A stretch of 18,867 bases of DNA from JBBSHJ01 sp038253135 (GTDB lineage Bacteria; Actinomycetota; Actinomycetes; Mycobacteriales; QHCD01), in the NCBI GenBank assembly GCA_038253135.1, contig JBBSHJ010000062.1, forward strand, positions 1 to 18,867, read 5' to 3'. This document shows, in pieces, positions 6,709 to 13,077 of this stretch. The stretch's first letter is position 1, and every line of letters starts with the position of its first letter. Both the position numbers and the translations under genes were made by a program. The notes below the pieces were generated by a model, which was given only the letters and a program-made list of their open reading frames with translations, was not told the origin of the DNA and made no database searches.

Positions 6709-7515
6709 TCAGGCATAACCGGCGCTGGTCGGCACCTTGGGGGTCTCCACGAGGGTCCGGCCGGGATGGCTCGCGGCGGCCCGGATCGCCGCGGTGGCCG
6801 CGCTGCGCATCAGACCGGCGTCGGAGGCCAGGGTGCACATTTCATAGCCGAGATCCCACCAGCGCATGGCGGTCTCGATGCTGTCGCAATGAATGCCGGC
6901 GACCAGGTCGTGCCGGCGGCAACCCTCCAGGATCACGGTGATCAGCCGCTCGTGCTCGGGGTCGGCCACGTGCAACGTCGGCGTGATGCCGTGCGCGATG
7001 GCCAGGTCCATCGGCCCGACATAGACCGCGTCGACGCCCGGCACGGAAAGGATCTCGTCCAGGTTTTCCACGCCGCCGCGGGTCTCGATCATGACGATGA
7101 GCGCCGTCGACTCATTGGCGTTCTCGGTGTTGTAGCCGGGTACGTCGAAGGCGGCACGGACCGGGCCGTAGCTGCGGGTCCCCAGTGGTGGATATTTCAC
7201 GGCGGCGACGGCGGCCTCCGCGTCGGCCGCACTGCTGATCATCGGCACCACGACGCCTTTCGCACCCGCGTCGAGGGCCTTCATGATGTGGTCCGGCTGA
7301 TTCCACGGCACCCGCACGAGCGACGGCGTACGCGTGATCGACAATGCCTGCAGCATGACGGCCATCTGCTCGTAACCGATCAGCCCGTGCTGGGTGTCGA
7401 TGCACACCCAGTCAAAGCCGCAACGGCCCATCAGCTCGGCGCTGAATGCGCTCGGAATGGAGCACCATCCGCCGAGAGTCGCGGGTTGGCTGTTCCAGAG
7501 GTCGCGCAGGCTCAT
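6709..7515 (-). CDS. HpcH/HpaI family aldolase
   Basis: A 268-residue class II pyruvate-type aldolase of the HpcH/HpaI/citrate-lyase-beta family. It cleaves 2-keto-3-deoxy or 4-hydroxy-2-oxo acids to pyruvate and an aldehyde, using a divalent metal. Conserved residues are at near-identical spacing to E. coli HpaI: His43 in DTQHGLIGYEQ, Arg68 in LVRVPW, Glu144 in VMIETRGG, Asp170 in YVGPMDLA. Length matches the family (about 250-270). ATG 7515 overlaps the TGA of the upstream dehydrogenase by 4 nt (ATGA), and GGAAGGGA lies just upstream, so translation is coupled. In this context it is the carbon-carbon cleaving step of the pathway. Rhamnonate-, garosamine- or other sugar-acid-specific relatives cannot be separated by eye. 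Confidence 0.92.
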   Translation of the reverse strand: MSLRDLWNSQPATLGGWCSIPSAFSAELMGRCGFDWVCIDTQHGLIGYEQMAVMLQALSITRTPSLVRVPWNQPDHIMKALDAGAKGVVVPMISSAADAEAAVAAVKYPPLGTRSYGPVRAAFDVPGYNTENANESTALIVMIETRGGVENLDEILSVPGVDAVYVGPMDLAIAHGITPTLHVADPEHERLITVILEGCRRHDLVAGIHCDSIETAMRWWDLGYEMCTLASDAGLMRSAATAAIRAAASHPGRTLVETPKVPTSAGYA

Positions 7516-8501
7516 GTCGTTGTCCCTTCCGTTGTGGGGCCCCCGCCGGCGGGTACGCCGTTGACGACGTTGAGCAGCGACCGGCCGGCGAGCGCCCGAC
7601 GGATGTTGTCGCCGACGACCCCGAGCATCCGCGCCCTGGACTCCCGGGTGTCCCCGGCGATGTGCGGGGTCATGAAGACGCTGTCCATTCGGCGCAGCGG
7701 CGAATCCTCGCTCAGCGGCTCGCCCTCGAAGACATCGAGCGCCGCCGCGGCGATCGCACCGGCGTCGAGGGCGCGGATCAGCGCCGGCTCGTCGACGACG
7801 GGGCCGCGGCTGGCATTGACGAGGATCGCGTCGGTCCGCATCCGCTTGAGCTCATCCTCGCCGATGAGCCCGCGGGTCGCCTCGCTCAGCGGCACGTGCA
7901 CGCTGACGATGTCCGAGCGCTCCAGCACCTCGTGGAAGCCGGCCTCCCGCGCACCGGGCACATCGGCGCGGCGTACCACGTCGGCGTAGATGACCGGCGA
8001 GCCGAAGGCGACCAGGCGCCGGGTGATCGCCCGGCCGATGTTTCCCATCCCGATGATGCCGACCGTCAGGGCTCCGAGCTCACGCGGCTGGGCGGTCGCG
8101 AGCCGCCAGGACCCGTTCCGCAGGTTGCGGTCGTGCCAGGCGCCGAACCGCAGCAGGTTGAGGATTCCCATCACGACCCAGTCGGCCACCGTATCGCTGT
8201 TGTAGCCGCCCGCGTTGGCAAGGGGAATGCCGAATTCGGCCGCGGCCACGTGATCGATGGCGTCGTACCCGACGGCCGGCTGCTGGATCAGCCGGCAGTG
8301 CTTGAGCGAAGCGAGGGTTTCCCGATCAAGCCGGTGCTTGTGCCGCTGGTCGGAGATGATGATGTCGGCGTCGGGCACCGCGGCCCGGACCGCCTCGGGA
8401 TCCGGTGGCGCCGGCGCCAGCCGCACGTCGATGTCACTCGTCCCGGCCAGCGCGCGTACCTGATCTGCGGAGTAGGGGCTCAGACAGGCAATCAGCGTCA
8501 T
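7512..8501 (-). CDS. D-2-hydroxyacid dehydrogenase (NAD-dependent)
   Basis: A 329-residue D-isomer-specific 2-hydroxyacid dehydrogenase (glyoxylate/hydroxypyruvate reductase, phosphoglycerate dehydrogenase-like). The NAD Rossmann motif is GIIGMGNIGRAI (148-159). The catalytic triad is present: Arg232 in NASRGPVVDE, Glu261 in DVFEGEPL, His280 in MTPHIAGDT. The PAVGYDAID segment is typical of the substrate domain. The frame stays open to a GTG at 8540, but family-like sequence starts at MTLIACLS, so I chose ATG 8501; its Shine-Dalgarno is poor, so 8540 remains possible. It is the first gene of the four-gene operon. The 135 nt before it contain no gene and should carry the operon promoter. It could reduce or oxidise a C2-C4 hydroxyacid formed in the pathway. 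Confidence 0.9.
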   Translation of the reverse strand: MTLIACLSPYSADQVRALAGTSDIDVRLAPAPPDPEAVRAAVPDADIIISDQRHKHRLDRETLASLKHCRLIQQPAVGYDAIDHVAAAEFGIPLANAGGYNSDTVADWVVMGILNLLRFGAWHDRNLRNGSWRLATAQPRELGALTVGIIGMGNIGRAITRRLVAFGSPVIYADVVRRADVPGAREAGFHEVLERSDIVSVHVPLSEATRGLIGEDELKRMRTDAILVNASRGPVVDEPALIRALDAGAIAAAALDVFEGEPLSEDSPLRRMDSVFMTPHIAGDTRESRARMLGVVGDNIRRALAGRSLLNVVNGVPAGGGPTTEGTTT

Positions 8502-8592
8502 GTCAGGCTTCTTCGTCTCGATTGAATTGACCGACCGCACTCCACTATGTCAGCGAGTGGCCCGGCTGGTGCTCCGGCGACGTGGCCAGAAT

Positions 8593-8606
8593 CGTGCGCG
8601 CGCACG
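8593..8606. repeat. 14-bp perfect palindrome CGTGCGCGCGCACG
   Basis: A loop-free, self-complementary, alternating purine-pyrimidine tract. It lies 30 nt past the stop of the Smr gene and about 92 nt upstream of the 2-hydroxyacid dehydrogenase start. It could be a protein-binding site for the operon or chance in GC-rich DNA. Confidence 0.4.
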
Positions 8607-8636
8607 CGGCCGCCTGGCCTCTTTCGGTCACTCGTT

Positions 8637-8891
8637 CTACTTCCACTGGAAATGCACGAACACGCGTCCGAAATTCTTCGAGTCCTTCTCGACGCGGTGA
8701 TATTGCGCCTTGATGTCCTTGCGGTCGAGGAACCGCAGCACCCGCTTCTTCAGCGCCCCCGAACCCTTTCCCGGGATGATCTCGACCGTCCGCACCCGCT
8801 TGGCGACGGCCTCGTCGATCACGGCCTGCAGCGCGCGGTCGATGTCGCCGCCGCGGTTGTAGATGTCGTGCAGGTCGAGCTTGAGCTTCAT
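8637..8891 (-). CDS. Small Smr-domain protein (MutS2 C-terminal-like)
   Basis: An 84-residue protein that is essentially one Smr domain, the small MutS-related domain with nucleic-acid binding or nicking activity in MutS2 and stand-alone proteins. The leading LDLH motif is at residues 5-8 (KLDLHDIYNRGG). The second signature, usually HGxGxG, is read here as IIPGKGSGALKKRV (38-51), with Pro in place of His. It is short and basic with no membrane segment. The start ATG 8891 is preceded by GGAGGG about 9 nt away; the open frame extends further upstream but without family sequence. It is divergent from the phosphoribosyltransferase (118-nt gap) and upstream of, but separated by 135 nt from, the sugar operon. 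A DNA or RNA processing role is likely, exact function unknown. Confidence 0.85.
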   Translation of the reverse strand: MKLKLDLHDIYNRGGDIDRALQAVIDEAVAKRVRTVEIIPGKGSGALKKRVLRFLDRKDIKAQYHRVEKDSKNFGRVFVHFQWK

Positions 8892-9009
8892 CCCGGCCGT
8901 CCCTCCGGCTGGCTGCGGGGATGCCACGACGCTACCGCGCGGGCGATCCCGGGCGTCGGGTCGTCGGGCGCCGCTTCCCTCTCGCGCAGCCGCGCACGAC
9001 ACTGGGCGC

Positions 9010-9639
9010 ATGCTCTTCGCCGACCGCAAGGATGCTGGGCAGCGCCTCGCCGAGGCGTTGCGGCGGTACGCCGGCGACGCGGTCGTCGTCGGGCTGCCGC
9101 GCGGCGGGGTTCCGGTGGCGCGTGAGGTGGCCGCGGCGCTCGGCGCGCCCCTGGACGTGATCGTGGTCCGCAAGATCGGCGTACCGACGCATCCCGAGCT
9201 CGCCATGGGCGCCGTCGGCGAGGGCGGCGCGCGCGTCGTCGACGAGACGGTCGTGCGGCGCGCCGGCGTGACCCAGCAGGAGTTCGCGGCGGTGGAGGAG
9301 CGCGAGCGCGAGGAGGTGGTACGCCGGGCGCGCCGGTTCCGTGGCGATTGTCCGCCGGTCTCCCTCGCCGGGCGCACCGTCATCGTCGTCGACGACGGGA
9401 TCGCCACCGGCTCGACCGCATTGGCGGCGTGCCGCATCGCGCGCGCCCGCGGCGCCGGCACGGTCGTGCTCGCCGTGCCGGTGGGGCCGCACGGGGTCGA
9501 TCGCCTCTTCGTCGGCGAGGCCGACGACGTCGTCTGCCTGTCATCGCCGCGACGTTTCGGCGCCGTGGGGCGGTATTACGCCGATTTCGCGCAGACCAGT
9601 GATGAGGAGGTCGTGGCGCTGCTGGCTGCGCCCTCCTGA
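9010..9639 (+). CDS. Phosphoribosyltransferase domain protein
   Basis: A 209-residue type I PRTase-fold protein. The PRPP-binding loop is VIVVDDGIATGST (124-136). Other typical stretches are VVVGLPRGGVPVA (25-37), VIVVRKIGVPTHPELAMGA (50-68) and VVLAVPVGP (152-160). Proteins of this type, often called predicted phosphoribosyltransferases and sometimes fused to esterase or dienelactone-hydrolase domains, have no firmly known substrate. ATG 9010 is the first start followed by family sequence. No clear Shine-Dalgarno precedes it; GACACT six bases upstream could be a degenerate leaderless -10. The frame open back to 8863 overlaps the Smr gene on the other strand and is not family-like. Family call is firm; substrate is unknown. 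Confidence 0.85.
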   Translation: MLFADRKDAGQRLAEALRRYAGDAVVVGLPRGGVPVAREVAAALGAPLDVIVVRKIGVPTHPELAMGAVGEGGARVVDETVVRRAGVTQQEFAAVEEREREEVVRRARRFRGDCPPVSLAGRTVIVVDDGIATGSTALAACRIARARGAGTVVLAVPVGPHGVDRLFVGEADDVVCLSSPRRFGAVGRYYADFAQTSDEEVVALLAAPS

Positions 9640-9778
9640 TCGACGATTGCGGCTGGTGCCCGCCGCTGGAGCTCCGCCAGCACCGATCGCTAGACGGTGA
9701 AAACGGATTTGCCGATGAGGGTACGGCGGCCGACCGGCACGCTCGCCGACACGATCGGCGGGATGAGCGGTAACGCGG

Positions 9779-10636
9779 TCAGGCGCCGCCGGCCGTCACG
9801 ATCGCGTCGGTGACGAAACCGGCGAGCAATCCGATCAGCAGGCCATAGGTGAGCAGATCGCTGCGCTTGGCCCGGCCCGCCACACCCAGCAATTGCACGA
9901 CGACATAAATGATGGAGCCGGCGGCCAGGGTCAGGAAGAGCACGCTCACCGGCTCAGAGGTGAAGCTGTGCCCGATCGCGGTGCCGACGAAGGTCGGCCC
10001 ACCCGCGATCGCGGCCATGGCCAGCAGGAAACCCCAGCCGGGCCGGTTGTCGACGCCATCGATGCTTTCGGCGGCCAGCGGCGCCACTATGCCGAAACCC
10101 TCGGTGGCATTATGCAGCGCAAAGCCGATGACGAGCACCGTCGCCAGCGAGATCGCGTTGCTCGCGGCGGCCTGGCCGATGGCGAGGCCCTCGGCGAAGT
10201 TGTGCAGCCCGATCCCCACCGCGATCAGCAGCGCCAGGCGTCGGGCCGGTGGCCACGCCGCAAGACCGCGACCGCTGCTGGCCGCCGGCCCGTCTATCGC
10301 ATCCCCGGCGGTCCGGCGGGTGGTGCGGGCCATCCACCGCTCGTAGCCGAGCAGCCCCAGCAGGCCGACGGACAGTCCGCCGGCGAAGAGTGCGCCGTAT
10401 CCGAAGAGCCGGCCGTAACCGTCGCCGTGGTCGTGAACGTCGCCCAGCGCGGCGTCGATCGGCTCCCAGGCGGCGGCGAGGACATCCCAGAGCAGGAACA
10501 GCAGCACGCCGATCGCGATCGCGTTCAGCACGATCCGGATCCCCGGTGCCGGGTGCCGCATCCGGCCGACCGGCAGGCCGAAGACGATGGTCCCGCCGGC
10601 GATGAAGCCGAGCAACAGCGTCGTGGACAGACTCAC
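9779..10636 (-). CDS. ZIP-family divalent metal transporter, probably iron-regulated
   Basis: A 285-residue integral membrane protein with about eight hydrophobic segments. The paired ZIP metal-site motifs are HNFAEGLAIG (145-154) and HNATEGFGI (175-183), with His145/Glu149 and His175/Glu179 as binuclear-site ligands. An acidic-His loop, DVHDHGDGYG (66-75), is another possible metal site. ZIP proteins import Zn, Fe or Mn into the cytoplasm. The GTG 10636 start follows GAGGGAGA at good spacing. A DtxR/IdeR-like box lies 23 nt upstream, which argues for Fe(II) or Mn(II) uptake repressed when iron is replete. The family call is firm; metal specificity is inferred from the operator alone. It is monocistronic, facing away from the phosphoesterase terminus. 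Confidence 0.9.
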   Translation of the reverse strand: MSLSTTLLLGFIAGGTIVFGLPVGRMRHPAPGIRIVLNAIAIGVLLFLLWDVLAAAWEPIDAALGDVHDHGDGYGRLFGYGALFAGGLSVGLLGLLGYERWMARTTRRTAGDAIDGPAASSGRGLAAWPPARRLALLIAVGIGLHNFAEGLAIGQAAASNAISLATVLVIGFALHNATEGFGIVAPLAAESIDGVDNRPGWGFLLAMAAIAGGPTFVGTAIGHSFTSEPVSVLFLTLAAGSIIYVVVQLLGVAGRAKRSDLLTYGLLIGLLAGFVTDAIVTAGGA

Positions 10637-10659
10637 CGATTCTCCCTCGTACCACGATG

Positions 10660-10678
10660 TCAGGTCAGCCTTACCTAA
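10660..10678 (-). promoter_or_regulatory. DtxR/IdeR iron box upstream of the ZIP transporter
   Basis: On the minus strand the site reads TTAGGTAAGGCTGACCTGA. Against the DtxR/IdeR consensus TTAGGTTAGGCTAACCTAA, 16 of 19 bases match, with differences at positions 7, 13 and 18. It sits 23 nt before the GTG start. A TANNNT hexamer (TAGTGT) lies just upstream of it, so an iron-bound repressor would cover the start of transcription. Confidence 0.75.
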
Positions 10679-10698
10679 CTCACACTACGGTACTACCA

Positions 10699-10713
10699 CC
10701 CTCCGCGGGAGGG
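10699..10713. terminator. GC-rich hairpin after the phosphoesterase gene
   Basis: CCCTCC and GGAGGG pair around a GCG loop, 46 nt beyond the phosphoesterase stop on the minus strand. There is no T-run, so it is at best a weak actinobacterial-style terminator shielding the ZIP promoter. Confidence 0.3.
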
Positions 10714-10758
10714 CTGGGGGGTCTCCAGGCGTTCACGCGGCCGTGACGGGCCCGGCTA

Positions 10759-11805
10759 CTACCGCCAGATGCCCGTGATCGGGGCCACGCCGGCGGTGAG
10801 GCCGATCCGGCCCAGCGCGTAGCAGTCCTCGAGGGTCCGCAACACGTTGTAATGGTCGATACGCTGCCCGGAAACGACGGGGCGGACCATCGGCCCCACA
10901 AAGATGGTCGGGATGGTGTTGGCGTCCGTCCAGTCGTCCTCGTCGAAGGTGATGATCAGCAGGCTGTTGTGGCCCGCCGCCCACCGCACATAGTCCGACA
11001 GGTGTGCCCGTGCCCACGCATCCCCGGTCGCGACCGAGCAGTCATGCATGTCGTGGCACAGGTCCGGCATCAAGAACGAGACGGTCGGGAGCGAGCCGTA
11101 GTTGGTCGGGAATTGGGAATAGGTGCGGTTGCTGCTGGCCGGGATATTGGAGAAGTCCGTCACCGGGTTGTGCTTACGCGCGTAGAGACCGCCCGTGCCC
11201 GAGCACCCGGTGAATCCCTGCTGGGGCATGCTTTCGGAGTAGCTGGCGAAGGAGCGCCGGGCGTTGAGCAGCGCTCGGGCCAGGTTTGGTTTGGCTCCCA
11301 GGTCCTGCGGGCAGGCATCACTGGTCACCCCGTGGGTCGAGCCCGAGAGCAATGCGATGTAATTCGGCTGGCTCGGGTGGCCGATGCCGTGGGAATCCGG
11401 AAACGTTGCCCCCGCGCGGGCGAGCGAATTCAGGTACGGCGCGTCAGCCGATCCGATCACCTGCGATTTGCGCTTGTTTTCCATCACGACGACGAGCACG
11501 TGGGCCGGCCGGGGCAGCGCACCGGCCACCCTGTGCGTTGCCGGCGGGTGCGAGTCCGGATCGACCGTGCGCGAGTGGGCCGGCCGGTGCCGCGCTCGGG
11601 CCGCGCTGTGCACGGGCGGCGGCTTGGAGTCCGGATCGAACGTGCGCACGTGGGCCGACCGGGACGGCGCGGCGGGCGAGCTGTGCGCGGCCGGTGCGGT
11701 CGAGTCCCGATCGACCGTCGCTCGAGCGGTGGGCGAACACCCGGCGATCGTGCCGAGCAGGACCAGCACGGGCCACAGTCGACGATCGGATCCGATGGCT
11801 CGCAC
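10759..11805 (-). CDS. Lipoprotein phosphoesterase (acid phosphatase/phospholipase C-like)
   Basis: A 348-residue exported member of the phosphoesterase family that includes AcpA-type acid phosphatases and phospholipases C. The N-terminus has basic residues, a hydrophobic run (PVLVLLGTIA) and a lipobox IAGC with the lipid-attached Cys23. Residues 29-103 are three tandem 25-residue repeats rich in Pro, His, Ser and Asp, acting as a linker. The catalytic domain starts at about 103 with VLVVVMENKRK (Glu109, Asn110), followed by GHPSQPNYIALLSGSTHG (142-159) and IITFDEDDWTD (284-294), with the acidic metal ligands of the family. The GTG 11805 start gives a normal lipoprotein signal; the open frame further upstream lacks one. 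It faces away from the membrane protein at 11908. The likely role is phosphate release from phosphomonoesters or phospholipids outside the membrane. Confidence 0.85.
   Translation of the reverse strand: MRAIGSDRRLWPVLVLLGTIAGCSPTARATVDRDSTAPAAHSSPAAPSRSAHVRTFDPDSKPPPVHSAARARHRPAHSRTVDPDSHPPATHRVAGALPRPAHVLVVVMENKRKSQVIGSADAPYLNSLARAGATFPDSHGIGHPSQPNYIALLSGSTHGVTSDACPQDLGAKPNLARALLNARRSFASYSESMPQQGFTGCSGTGGLYARKHNPVTDFSNIPASSNRTYSQFPTNYGSLPTVSFLMPDLCHDMHDCSVATGDAWARAHLSDYVRWAAGHNSLLIITFDEDDWTDANTIPTIFVGPMVRPVVSGQRIDHYNVLRTLEDCYALGRIGLTAGVAPITGIWR
11497..11721. repeat. Three tandem 75-bp repeats inside the phosphoesterase gene
   Basis: Three head-to-tail units of exactly 75 bp encode 25-residue repeats with the shared plan RTxDPDSxPPxxHxxA then RPAH. 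The two gene-distal units are closest to each other; the one next to the lipobox is more diverged. DNA landmarks GTGGGCCGRCCGG recur at 11500, 11575 and 11650 on the plus strand. The length is in frame, so copy number can vary without breaking the protein. Confidence 0.85.
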
Positions 11806-11907
11806 CGCCTCATGGTGACAGACACGTGATCGCCGACAGCCTCGGTTGCGGTATTCAGCGCCGCACCGGTCCATAGCGCATACTGAGCCCGATGGTGGTG
11901 GGCACGC

Positions 11908-12912
11908 ATGGGTGATTACGGGCGCGAGCCGCCCGATGGCGCTCTCGACACCCTGACGTCGCCGGCCGGCGTCGTTTCCCCGCCGCGGCAATCGAGTGCC
12001 ATTTGGTGCCGGCGCGCCTTCCTCATCGTGTGTCCCCTGCTTTTTGCCGGGCTGCTGATCTGGCACCGATCCACCGTTGAAACCGGTGCCGACAGCCTCC
12101 CGCAGGCCGATATCGAGTGGCTCGTGCTCGCCGCCGCAACAGCCGCCGCGACCTGGGTCGCCGGGTCCTGCTGCCAGCTCGGCGCCACCACGGCGTCCGT
12201 GCCGATCACCCGCGTATTCGCCGTGCAGGTGGCCGGATCCTTCCTCAACCATGTGCTGCCCGCCGGCGCCGGGGGTGTGACCCTGAACATGCGGATGTTC
12301 CGCCGCGCCGGTCTGACCCGCAGCGATGCGGCCAGCGCCGTCTCGCTCAATGCGGCCGTCGGCATGCTCGTGCACGTGCTCGCCCTCGGGGCGCTGCTCG
12401 CCCTGAATCCCTCGGTCGGGCATGTCCGCCGCGGCACCGTGCTGGCCGTAGTGGCCGTCGGCGCGCCCGCGGCTGCGGGTATCGGAATCCTCATCTGGCA
12501 GTTGTCTGGCCGCTTCGTCAAATGGCGGGCGGCCGTCCGCGACGCCTGCGTTCAGACCCGTGTCGTGCTGCGGCGCCCCTTCCGCGCCGTCCTCCTATGG
12601 GCCGGCTCGGCCGCCGTTCCCGCGCTGCACATCGTGACGCTGCTCGCCGTCGTACACGCCCTGCACCTGCCCACCCCGACAATGCTGATCGCGTCGGCCT
12701 ATCTGGGCGCGTCCGCGCTGGCGGCCCTCGTGCCCACGCCCGGCGGGATGGGCGGGCTCGACGTCGCCCTGATCGCCGCCCTCGTCGGTGTTGGACTCGC
12801 CGCTGGGCCGGCCGTCGCGGCCGTCATTATTTACCGGCTGCTGACGGTGTGGATCCCGCTTCTACCGGGGGTGGTCACCTTTGTGATCCTGCTACACCGC
12901 CGGATCATCTGA
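11908..12912 (+). CDS. Lysylphosphatidylglycerol synthase TM-region/UPF0104 family membrane protein
   Basis: A 334-residue polytopic membrane protein of the flippase-like LPG-synthase-TM (UPF0104) family. About 30 hydrophilic residues precede the first membrane segment (AFLIVCPLLFAGLLIW). Family marks are AGSFLNHVLPAGAGG (109-123), followed by MRMFRRAGL, and in the second half LVPTPGGMGGLDVALIAAL. There is no soluble aminoacyl-PG synthase domain, so it is not a full MprF. Related proteins move lipids, polyprenyl sugars or modified phospholipids across the membrane. ATG 11908 has no clean Shine-Dalgarno. It is divergent from the lipoprotein phosphoesterase (102-nt gap), which could hint at a shared envelope-lipid role, though that is inference. 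It is followed by the peptidase gene after 165 nt. Confidence 0.85.
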   Translation: MGDYGREPPDGALDTLTSPAGVVSPPRQSSAIWCRRAFLIVCPLLFAGLLIWHRSTVETGADSLPQADIEWLVLAAATAAATWVAGSCCQLGATTASVPITRVFAVQVAGSFLNHVLPAGAGGVTLNMRMFRRAGLTRSDAASAVSLNAAVGMLVHVLALGALLALNPSVGHVRRGTVLAVVAVGAPAAAGIGILIWQLSGRFVKWRAAVRDACVQTRVVLRRPFRAVLLWAGSAAVPALHIVTLLAVVHALHLPTPTMLIASAYLGASALAALVPTPGGMGGLDVALIAALVGVGLAAGPAVAAVIIYRLLTVWIPLLPGVVTFVILLHRRII

Positions 12913-12928
12913 GTCGACAAAGGTGTAG
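12876..12928. repeat. Overlapping inverted repeats at the end of the membrane-protein gene
   Basis: CACCTTTGT (12876-12884) is the exact reverse complement of ACAAAGGTG (12917-12925). The shorter CTACACC (12892-12898) is the reverse complement of GGTGTAG (12922-12928), which overlaps the same right arm. The right arm can thus pair with either left arm. The stop codon lies inside. No T-run follows. Confidence 0.45.
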
Positions 12929-13077
12929 CCCCGGTTTCACAGGTCACGACCGTTACCCGGGCGGCCTCGAGCAGAATGCGCCGAACAGGTCAAAGTCCAG
13001 CGGCTTCTGGACGCCCGGGCGAGATGGGTAGAGGGTGATTGGTACTTTCGGCGCGATCCGATCCCGTGGAGGTCATG

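Noticed and set aside
6364..7989. Long plus-strand open frame of 541 codons opposite the sugar operon
   Set aside because: It spans three well-supported minus-strand genes and shows no family motif or start signal.
8502..8540. Longer start (GTG 8540) for the 2-hydroxyacid dehydrogenase
   Set aside because: The extra 13 residues are not family-like. Kept as an alternative because ATG 8501 also lacks a good Shine-Dalgarno.
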